Of a stretch of DNA of 7,131 bases, positions 1 through 4,792 are shown piece by piece. Made by a program: the position numbers and the translations under genes. The stretch comes from Hyphomicrobiales bacterium. Lineage in GTDB: Bacteria > Pseudomonadota > Alphaproteobacteria > Rhizobiales > Beijerinckiaceae. A model generated the notes under the pieces. That model had not been told where the DNA came from. It saw only the letters and a list, made by a program, of their open reading frames with translations, and ran no database searches. Every line of letters begins with the position of its first letter. Within the stretch, counting starts at the first letter, position 1. Location: NCBI GenBank assembly GCA_028290085.1, contig JAQGKN010000526.1:1-7131 (forward strand), read 5' to 3'.

Positions 1-493
1 GTGGACGGGGCAGATCAAGCCCGAAACGCGCGATCGTATCGACGGGGCCGAGGCACGTGGTCTCCTCGTCGTAGGAGATCAGAATATGGATCGGCGCCTT
101 CAACGGCATGTGCCGCCACTGTGCGGCCATGGCCAGCACCACGGCGTCGAAGCCCTTCATGTCGCAGGCGCCGCGACCATAAATCCGGCCGCCTGCACGG
201 CGCAGCGTGAACGGATCCGACGTCCATGTCTGTCCTTCGACAGGCACGACGTCGGAATGGCCTGACAGGACGATGCCGCCGTCGCACATGGGGCCGACGG
301 TGGCAAACAGGGCTGCCTTGTCGCCGCTCTCGTTTGGTACACGCACGTAAGCGATGCCGAGATTTTCCAGATAGCCCTCCACCCAGTCGATGAGCGGCAG
401 GTTGGAGCGTGAACTCTCCGTGTCGAAGGCGATGAGCTTCGACAGGACCGCAATCACGTCTTCGAGTCCGACGGGGGCAGGGGCGGCCGTCAC
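1..493 (-). CDS. argE: Acetylornithine deacetylase (ArgE-type M20 metallopeptidase), N-terminal part
   Basis: This is a dinuclear-metal amidohydrolase of the M20/ArgE-DapE family, which removes the acetyl group from N-acetylornithine to give ornithine in cytosolic arginine synthesis. The 164 residues in the window start at a GTG and run off the left edge. They contain the family signature in order: SGHSDVVPV at residues 77-85 (metal ligand His79, catalytic-site Asp81), GRGACDMKG at 106-114 (bridging Asp111), and YDEET at 141-145 (general base Glu143, metal ligand Glu144). Spacing matches ArgE almost residue for residue, so the N-terminus is complete. Only the dimerisation and C-terminal catalytic parts lie outside. 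The GTG begins one base after the apaG stop and has no Shine-Dalgarno sequence, which suggests translational coupling. Related deacylases such as DapE or a general N-acyl amino acid deacylase cannot be wholly excluded from this half, but the motif wording favours ArgE. Confidence 0.88.
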   Translation of the reverse strand, partial: MTAAPAPVGLEDVIAVLSKLIAFDTESSRSNLPLIDWVEGYLENLGIAYVRVPNESGDKAALFATVGPMCDGGIVLSGHSDVVPVEGQTWTSDPFTLRRAGGRIYGRGACDMKGFDAVVLAMAAQWRHMPLKAPIHILISYDEETTCLGPVDTIARFGLDLPRP

Positions 494-494
494 G

Positions 495-887
495 TCAGTT
501 CAGAGAGTGAGAGGAATAGGGGCAGACCAGCGAAAAAGGAGGAATTTCCACGTCGAAACCTTTGCCGGCATCGTCGACCATGCGGTAACTGCCCATCATG
601 ATCCCCGAGGGTGTGCTGAGCGGACAGCCAGAGGTGTAACGGAAGGATTCGCCGGGCTGAATGACCGGCTGCTCGCCGATCACGCCAGGGCCGTGCACTT
701 CCTCAACAAGGCCGTTGCCGTCGGTGATCGTCCAGTGGCGCGCCGTTAATTGCACGGCCTCGCGCCCAAGATTGGTGATCTCGACCGTATAGGCCCAGAA
801 ATACGTGCTCTCGTCCGGGTCGGAGCGGTCCGCCACGAATTGCGGCAGGACCGTCACCTGGATTTCGCGTGTCACTGCGGTGTACAT
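495..887 (-). CDS. apaG: ApaG family protein
   Basis: A 130-residue protein of the ApaG/DUF525 family, a small fibronectin-III-like beta-sandwich. Its biochemical role is unsettled: it is named from the E. coli apaGH operon, and the domain recurs in eukaryotic F-box and polymerase-interacting proteins. The visible hallmarks are the N-terminal MYTAVTREIQVTV strand, YFWAYTVEITNLG at 29-41, the glycine-rich segment HGPGVIGEQPVIQPGE at 65-80, and YTSGCPLSTPSGIMMGSY at 84-101. The reading frame stays open 22 codons upstream, but starting at the ATG at 887 reproduces the usual family length and N-terminus, so the upstream part is probably not translated. The Shine-Dalgarno is weak. It is followed after one base by argE, which looks like a two-gene operon. 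It diverges from the acetyltransferase gene across 86 bases, in which no convincing promoter was found. Confidence 0.92.
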   Translation of the reverse strand: MYTAVTREIQVTVLPQFVADRSDPDESTYFWAYTVEITNLGREAVQLTARHWTITDGNGLVEEVHGPGVIGEQPVIQPGESFRYTSGCPLSTPSGIMMGSYRMVDDAGKGFDVEIPPFSLVCPYSSHSLN

Positions 888-973
888 GGATCTAGTCTGC
901 CCCAAAGGCCGCACCGCCGTCGAGCCCTCTCGTGCGCGTGTGGCGGGCACCATATCACGGACAAAGCGACCCG

Positions 974-1462
974 ATGAGCGAAGCCTTCATGAATCAAATC
1001 GAAATCCGCAAAGCCGAGGCCAGCGATACCGACGCGGCCTGTGCGCTGGTGCGCAACTCCATCACGCTGCTCTGCGTCCCCGACCACAATGGCATCCCGG
1101 CTATCGTCGAGGGCATGCTCATCAACAAGACGCCCGGCAATATGAAGGCGTGGATAGAAGCGCCCGGCAGTTACGTGTCCATCGCCACGATCGGCGGCGC
1201 CATGGCGGGCGTCGGCGCCTTCACCGGCGACGGAGAGATCACACTGCTATATGTGGCGCCCGAATTCCGCTTTCGCGGCGTGAGCAAGGCGCTCCTGACC
1301 GGGATCGAGACCAAAGCACGCGAATTGGGGCTGCCCCATTGCGCGCTGGTCTCGACTGATACGGCCAAGCCCTTCTTCCTCGCCGCAGGCTTTGTCGGCT
1401 ACGACGAGGCAGAGGACGATTTCGGCATGGATTCCTCGTCTATGACGAAGGATCTTGGCTGA
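974..1462 (+). CDS. GNAT family N-acetyltransferase
   Basis: A 162-residue cytosolic acyltransferase of the Gcn5-related (GNAT) fold, using acetyl-CoA as donor; the acceptor cannot be inferred. The fold shows as an N-terminal strand IEIRKAEASD (9-18) with the first helix, a central LLYVAPEFRFRGVSKALL segment (91-108), and a C-terminal TAKPFFLAAGFVGYDE (130-145). The central segment carries the pyrophosphate-binding loop R-F-R-G-V-S-K-A (99-106), equivalent to the usual Q/RxxGxG/A. The C-terminal segment corresponds to the strand and helix that close the CoA site. Two ATG starts compete, at 974 and at 989 (N-terminus MNQIEIRK). The second has a purine stretch GAGCGAAG just upstream and may be the true start. 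The gene is convergent with metZ, and only two bases separate the two stop codons. Confidence 0.85.
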   Translation: MSEAFMNQIEIRKAEASDTDAACALVRNSITLLCVPDHNGIPAIVEGMLINKTPGNMKAWIEAPGSYVSIATIGGAMAGVGAFTGDGEITLLYVAPEFRFRGVSKALLTGIETKARELGLPHCALVSTDTAKPFFLAAGFVGYDEAEDDFGMDSSSMTKDLG

Positions 1463-1464
1463 AC

Positions 1465-2685
1465 TCAGAGCGCGGCGAGCCCCGCATCGAGATCGTCGAT
1501 CAGGTCCGCCACATCCTCGAGGCCGACCGAGAGACGCAGAAGCCCGTCGCCAATGCCCGATTCCGCCCGGATGGCCGGTGACAGGCGCTGATGCGTCGTC
1601 GTCGCGGGATGGGTGATGAGGCTTTTAGCGTCGCCGAGATTGTTCGAGATTTTGATGACGCGGAGCTGGTTGGCAAAGCGGAACGCCGCGTCCTTGCCGC
1701 CTGCGAGATCGAGAGCGAGCACGGTGCCGCCGCCGCTCATTTGGCGCATGGCCAGCTCATGTTGCGGATGATCCTTGCGGGTCGGATACAGCACGCGCGC
1801 AACGCCCCGCTTGCCAGCCAGATGATCCGCGAGGGTCGCGGCCGAGCGCATCTGCTGGGCCACGCGCACGGGCAGAGTTTCCAGTCCCTTCAGCAGCACC
1901 CAGGCGTTGAAAGGCGAAATCGCAGGGCCCGTCTGGCGCAGCAGATTATGCACATGGGCCTGGATGAATTCCTCGGACGCGAGGATCACACCACCCAGAC
2001 ACCGGCCCTGGCCGTCGATATGCTTGGTCGCGGAATAGACGACGCAATCAGCGCCCATTTCCAGCGGGCTTTGCAGCAGCGGCGTGGCGAAGACATTGTC
2101 GACGGTGAGCATTGCGCCGCCCGCATGGGCGATCTTGGCGACGGCCGCGATGTCGATGATTTCGAGCTGCGGATTGGTCGGGCTTTCGAGGAACAGCACT
2201 TTCGTCGTGGGACGCATGGCAGCGCGCCATTGCGCGAGATCCGTGCCGTCGACCAGCGTCGATTCGACACCAAAGCGCGGCAGCAACTCCTCGACCACGT
2301 AGCGGCACGAGCCAAACAGTGCCTTGGCGGCGACGACATGGTCGCCGGCCTTGACCTGGCCCATCAGCGCGGCGGTCACGGCGGCCATGCCACTGCCTGT
2401 CGCCCGCGCAGATTCCGCGCCTTCCAGCAGCGCCATACGCTGTTCGAACATGGCGACGGTTGGGTTGGAGAAACGCGAATAAAGAAAGCCGGGCAGCTCG
2501 CCTTTAAAGCGGGCCTCGGCCGCTTCCATGCTCTCGTAGACATAGCCCTGCGTCAGGAACAGCGCTTCCGATGTCTCGCCGAATTGCGAACGCATGGTGC
2601 CGCCATGCACGAGGCGTGTGGCCTGCCGAAGCTTGCGGGCGGGAGCAGCGGTTTGCGAAGGGGATGCGGGTGTCTTTTCGCTCAT
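1465..2685 (-). CDS. metZ: O-succinylhomoserine sulfhydrylase (PLP enzyme, methionine synthesis)
   Basis: A 406-residue PLP-dependent Cys/Met-metabolism enzyme. MetZ condenses O-succinylhomoserine with sulfide to give homocysteine directly, bypassing cystathionine. It is cytosolic and tetrameric in the family. Visible features are YSRFSNPT at 69-76 (Tyr69 and Arg71 contact the cofactor phosphate of the neighbouring subunit), TGSGMAA at 96-102 (phosphate-binding loop), LTVDNVFATP at 193-202 (Asp196 pairs with the pyridine nitrogen), SATKHIDGQGR at 218-228 (Schiff-base Lys221) and SLITHPATTTH near residue 360. The HIDGQGR wording after the lysine and the SAM-II riboswitch in the leader favour MetZ over MetB, MetC or MetY. 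A GAGGA ribosome binding site (minus strand, 2694-2690) lies four bases before the ATG. The N-terminal 20 residues are a low-complexity extension typical of alphaproteobacterial MetZ. Confidence 0.95.
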   Translation of the reverse strand: MSEKTPASPSQTAAPARKLRQATRLVHGGTMRSQFGETSEALFLTQGYVYESMEAAEARFKGELPGFLYSRFSNPTVAMFEQRMALLEGAESARATGSGMAAVTAALMGQVKAGDHVVAAKALFGSCRYVVEELLPRFGVESTLVDGTDLAQWRAAMRPTTKVLFLESPTNPQLEIIDIAAVAKIAHAGGAMLTVDNVFATPLLQSPLEMGADCVVYSATKHIDGQGRCLGGVILASEEFIQAHVHNLLRQTGPAISPFNAWVLLKGLETLPVRVAQQMRSAATLADHLAGKRGVARVLYPTRKDHPQHELAMRQMSGGGTVLALDLAGGKDAAFRFANQLRVIKISNNLGDAKSLITHPATTTHQRLSPAIRAESGIGDGLLRLSVGLEDVADLIDDLDAGLAAL

Positions 2686-2770
2686 CAGGTCCTCGGTCTC
2701 CAGACTGACGGGGCCGGGAGCCCTCGACAGGTGAAGGGACTGAAAAGCGAAGCCGACGGGCGAGCTCCGG

Positions 2771-2826
2771 CCTTTTAGCCCCTTGTTTAACGTGGCGGCA
2801 AGCCGACCGGCTCAAAGTACCACGGA
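2771..2826 (-). ncRNA. SAM-II riboswitch in the metZ leader
   Basis: A compact H-type pseudoknot aptamer that binds S-adenosylmethionine and lowers expression of the downstream methionine gene. Read on the minus strand, the P1 stem is CGTGG (2824-2820) with CCACG (2795-2791). The hairpin loop contains the TTTGAGCC segment followed by GGCTTGC, and P1 is followed by the very characteristic GTTAAA spacer and the GCTAAAAGG 3' end (2779-2771). CTTG in the loop can pair with CAAG after the spacer, and the loop CC with the terminal GG, giving the expected pseudoknot topology. The 3' end lies 85 bases before the metZ ATG. The class is known mainly from alphaproteobacteria, upstream of metA, metX and metZ, which fits both the gene and the inferred host. 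Confidence 0.93.
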
Positions 2827-2833
2827 GGTTTTC

Positions 2834-2862
2834 GCGTACACCCGCAAGGGGCTGGCCGTCAA
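2834..2862 (-). promoter_or_regulatory. Putative metZ promoter upstream of the riboswitch
   Basis: On the minus strand a TTGACG -35 hexamer (2862-2857) is followed, after 16 or 17 bases, by TGTACG or GTACGC as a weak -10 (about 2840-2834). The predicted transcription start falls at about 2828-2826, at the 5' edge of the SAM-II aptamer, which is where a riboswitch-controlled transcript should begin. The -35 is good. The -10 is poor by E. coli standards but within the GC-rich range of alphaproteobacterial promoters. Confidence 0.42.
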
Positions 2863-2913
2863 CGCGCGAAATTGCCGTACCCAAGCTGCCGACGACTTCG
2901 GCGCGGACGAACC

Positions 2914-2945
2914 TTGCTTAACCACATTGGTTCTCACATTTTAAT
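2914..2945 (+). promoter_or_regulatory. Putative toxin-antitoxin promoter with palindromic operator
   Basis: A perfect 5-bp inverted repeat AACCA-cat-TGGTT (2920-2932) sits within promoter-like hexamers. One register is TTGCTT (2914-2919), 17 bases, CATTTT (2937-2942). The other is TTAACC (2918-2923), 16 bases, TTTAAT (2940-2945). In both, transcription would begin near 2949-2952, just before the ATG at 2959. A palindrome between or over the hexamers is what autorepression by a ribbon-helix-helix antitoxin would need, because such dimers bind short symmetric sites. Both operator and promoter are inferred from sequence only. Confidence 0.45.
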
Positions 2946-2958
2946 GAAAGCTCCTGCC

Positions 2959-3204
2959 ATGACTGCCTTCACAGTGCGCGTCCCTGACGCTCTCGCCGAC
3001 AAGCTGGACCAGCTGGCAGAAAAGCTGGATGGGTCCCGAGCTTACGTGGCTGCGCAAGCCATTGCGGGTTTTGTGGAGCGAGAGACGTGGCAGCTTGCCG
3101 AGATTGAAGCGGGCGTCGCCGAAGCTGATCGTTGCGATTTTGCCAGCGCCGATGACATGGCGAAAGTCATCGGCAAGTACTTGAAGCCTGCCAACCACTC
3201 GTGA
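2959..3204 (+). CDS. Ribbon-helix-helix (CopG/ParD-like) antitoxin
   Basis: An 81-residue small protein likely to neutralise the toxin encoded next and to repress the shared promoter. The N-terminus MTAFTVRVPDALADKLDQLAEKLDGSRAYV has the layout of a ribbon-helix-helix DNA-binding domain: strand FTVRVP (4-9), helix A (about 10-23), a turn with SRAYV, and helix B (27-40, AAQAIAGFVERE). The C-terminal tail (41-81), rich in acidic residues and alanine, is where such antitoxins usually wrap the toxin. An in-frame ATG at 2944 exists but lies on or just before the predicted transcription start and lacks a ribosome site. The ATG at 2959 has GAAAG upstream and gives the usual family N-terminus, so it was chosen. 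The stop codon overlaps the toxin start. Codons ending in A or T are more frequent than in the flanking housekeeping genes, hinting at acquisition. Confidence 0.85.
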   Translation: MTAFTVRVPDALADKLDQLAEKLDGSRAYVAAQAIAGFVERETWQLAEIEAGVAEADRCDFASADDMAKVIGKYLKPANHS

Positions 3205-3494
3205 GCGTCCGAAATATCCTATGGACGGAACGGGCCTTGCGGCGGCTTGATTCCATCGGCGAGCACATCGCGAAGGACAACTCGGATGCGGCGGCGATTG
3301 TGATCGCCCGCATCCTGTCCTCCGAGGAAACCCTGGCAGAACATCCCGCGATGGGGCGGCCCGGACGCATCGCCGGAACGCGAGAGAATGTTATCGCGAG
3401 CCTGCCCGACATCATTGCCTATCGCGTCAGACCCGAGGCCATTGAAGTGCTGACAGTGCTGCACGGAGCACAACAATGGCCGCAAGAAGTTTAG
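3201..3494 (+). CDS. RelE/ParE family toxin
   Basis: A 97-residue protein of the RelE/ParE superfamily. Members are either ribosome-dependent mRNA endonucleases (RelE-like) or gyrase poisons (ParE-like). Pairing with a ribbon-helix-helix antitoxin and the residue pattern lean towards ParE, but the target is not decidable here. Seen are WTERALRRLDSIGEHIAKD (8-26, the first helices), HPAMGRPGRIAGTREN (48-63, with the recurrent P-x-MGRxGRxxGTRE signature), DIIAYRV (70-76) and the C-terminal strand VLTVLHGAQQWP (83-94). The GTG start overlaps the antitoxin stop as GTGA and has no ribosome site of its own, so translation probably depends on termination of the antitoxin. The length is normal and there is no frameshift, so the toxin looks intact. 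Confidence 0.87.
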   Translation: MSVRNILWTERALRRLDSIGEHIAKDNSDAAAIVIARILSSEETLAEHPAMGRPGRIAGTRENVIASLPDIIAYRVRPEAIEVLTVLHGAQQWPQEV

Positions 3495-3510
3495 GCAAAT
3501 GCCCTCACAC

Positions 3511-3554
3511 CTTGGCTCAGCCGCCCTGATCGGCTACGACCAAGCGAGATTTTT
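3511..3554 (+). terminator. Putative intrinsic terminator after the toxin-antitoxin operon
   Basis: A two-part stem follows the toxin by 16 bases. Outer arms are CTTGG (3511-3515) and CCAAG (3540-3544), and inner arms AGCCG (3519-3523) and CGGCT (3531-3535) enclose a 7-base loop. Five T residues (3550-3554) follow after a 5-base gap. The internal mismatch and the gap before the T-run make it weaker than a textbook terminator. A TTGGCT (3512-3517), 17 bases, TACGAC (3535-3540) pair inside it could serve as the dcd promoter, but that is speculative. Confidence 0.42.
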
Positions 3555-3571
3555 GCCCGGGGAGACCGCGC

Positions 3572-4690
3572 GTGGCGTCGATTAGTTCCGTTCCGGCCGG
3601 TCGCGGCATTCTCGCGGCGCATCAGATCGACGCCATGGCCAAGGCGGGCGTGATTACCGCCCCCGTGCCCTTCGCGGAGGGGCAGATCCAGCCCGCCAGC
3701 CTCGACCTGCGGCTGGGCACGCGGGCGTGGCGCATGCGGGCGAGCTTTCTGCCGGGCCTCGGCCGCCGCGTCGAGCAATCCATCGAGCGCCTCGCTTTGC
3801 ACGAGATCGACCTTACCATCGGCGCCGTACTCGAAACTGGCTGCGTCTATGTGGCCGAACTCATGGAAAGTCTCGCGCTGCCGCCCGATATTGCGGCCGC
3901 TGCCAACCCCAAGAGCTCGACCGGGCGTATCGACGTGTTCACCCGCGTCATCACCGATCATTCGCGCGAGTTCGATCTCATCGAGCCCGGCTACACAGGG
4001 CGGCTCTATGCCGAAATCTCGCCGCGCACCTTCCCGATTCTCGCCCGCGCGGGCTCGCGCCTGTCGCAGGTGCGCTTTCGCAACGGCCACGCGCGGCTCG
4101 ACGATGCAGGCCATCTCGCCCTTCATCAGCGCGAAAAGCTCGTCACCACGGCTGAGCCGTCCATCTCGGGCGGCGTGGCTGTCTCCGTCGATCTTTCGGG
4201 CTTCGATGGCACGCGTCTCATCGGCTATCGCGCCAAGCGCCACACGGGCCTGATCGACGTCGACAAGCTGTCAGCCCATGACGTGCTCGACTTCTGGGAG
4301 CCCGTCTATGCAGGCCGCCGGGGCGACCTCGTGCTCGATCCCGGCGAATTCTACATCCTCGCCTCCAAGGAGGCGGTGCGCGTGCCCCCCGATCACGCGG
4401 CGGAAATGACGCCCTTCGACCCCCTGGTCGGCGAATTCCGCGTCCATTATGCCGGCTTTTTCGATCCCGGTTTTGGCGCGGCGGAAGCGGGCGGGGCGGG
4501 CTCGCGCGCCGTGCTGGAAGTGCGCTCGCACGATGTGCCCTTCATCGTCGAGGACGGGCAGATCGTCGGGCGCCTCGTCTACGAGCGCATGGCCGAGCTG
4601 CCGCAAAGCCTATATGGCGCCGGGCTCGGCTCGAACTATCAGGCGCAGGGCCTGAAACTCTCCAAGCATTTCCGCCCGCCGGAAATGTGA
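3572..4690 (+). CDS. dcd: dCTP deaminase, long two-domain alphaproteobacterial form
   Basis: Deaminates dCTP to dUTP, feeding dUMP to thymidylate synthase; cytosolic. At 372 residues it is about twice the roughly 190-residue E. coli Dcd. It looks like a tandem of two dUTPase/Dcd folds. The N-terminal half has QPASLDLRLG (40-49), the active-site-like NPKSSTGR (112-119), matching the SSxxR of Dcd, and EPGYTGRLYAEI (138-149), with Glu148 at the place of the catalytic glutamate. The C-terminal half has the parallel segments GEFYILASKEAV (258-269), FFDPGFG (296-302) and AVLEV (313-317), but at the SSxxR position it reads PFDPL, so it seems catalytically degenerate. The tail SNYQAQGLKLSKHF (354-367) resembles the nucleotide-closing C-terminus of Dcd. 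The GTG start follows a GGGGAGA ribosome site (3559-3565) by six bases. It is followed by lysK on the same strand, 102 bases away. Confidence 0.9.
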   Translation: MASISSVPAGRGILAAHQIDAMAKAGVITAPVPFAEGQIQPASLDLRLGTRAWRMRASFLPGLGRRVEQSIERLALHEIDLTIGAVLETGCVYVAELMESLALPPDIAAAANPKSSTGRIDVFTRVITDHSREFDLIEPGYTGRLYAEISPRTFPILARAGSRLSQVRFRNGHARLDDAGHLALHQREKLVTTAEPSISGGVAVSVDLSGFDGTRLIGYRAKRHTGLIDVDKLSAHDVLDFWEPVYAGRRGDLVLDPGEFYILASKEAVRVPPDHAAEMTPFDPLVGEFRVHYAGFFDPGFGAAEAGGAGSRAVLEVRSHDVPFIVEDGQIVGRLVYERMAELPQSLYGAGLGSNYQAQGLKLSKHFRPPEM

Positions 4691-4702
4691 ACCGGGCACC
4701 AT

Positions 4703-4731
4703 TTGACGCAACCGGCGCCGCTTTCTAGTGT
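4703..4731 (+). promoter_or_regulatory. Probable lysK promoter
   Basis: TTGACG (4703-4708), a 17-base spacer and TAGTGT (4726-4731) form the best sigma-70-type promoter seen in the window. The start point would be near 4738, leaving a leader of about 55 bases before the lysK ATG. The -10 hexamer lies in the loop of the inverted repeat at 4712-4751. The TTG at 4703, which could be read as an in-frame start for the synthetase, is better explained as the -35 element. Confidence 0.6.
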
Positions 4732-4757
4732 GCGGCCCTGTGCGGCGCCGGATTTTT
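4712..4757 (+). terminator. Intrinsic terminator of dcd, enclosing the lysK -10 element
   Basis: A perfect 10-bp inverted repeat, CCGGCGCCGC (4712-4721) and GCGGCGCCGG (4742-4751), is followed by A and five T residues (4753-4757). The stem is entirely G/C. The loop is 20 bases, longer than usual, and it contains the -10 of the lysK promoter. A transcript coming from dcd would carry both arms and could fold. One starting at about 4738 would carry only the right arm and escape. Confidence 0.62.
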
Positions 4758-4792
4758 GCTCGCGCCAGCCCCCACTCCCTCGAGGAAAGCCC

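Noticed and set aside
888..973. Divergent promoters between apaG and the acetyltransferase gene
   Set aside because: An isolated CATATC near 951 resembles a -10, but no acceptable -35 lies at the right distance on either strand.
2752..2771. Short GCCG/CGGC stem followed by a T-rich stretch (minus strand) as an intrinsic terminator of the SAM-II riboswitch
   Set aside because: Only four or five base pairs form and the T-run is interrupted, so it is too weak to call as a terminator.
1591..2778. Long open frame of 395 codons on the plus strand, antisense to metZ
   Set aside because: It covers metZ and part of the riboswitch leader, shows no family motif, and is explained by GC-rich antisense bias.
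2872..3494. A novel defence or mobile system around the toxin-antitoxin pair
   Set aside because: Only the two standard partners are present, with housekeeping genes on both sides and no transposase, nuclease or helicase gene.
3491..4243. 250-codon minus-strand frame antisense to dcd
   Set aside because: Low-complexity composition without motifs, fully overlapping a well-supported gene.
4703..4792. A 30-residue N-terminal extension of LysRS from a TTG at 4703
   Set aside because: The TTG belongs to a good -35 hexamer, the stretch contains the terminator hairpin, and the ATG at 4793 has a proper GAGGA site and the usual N-terminus.
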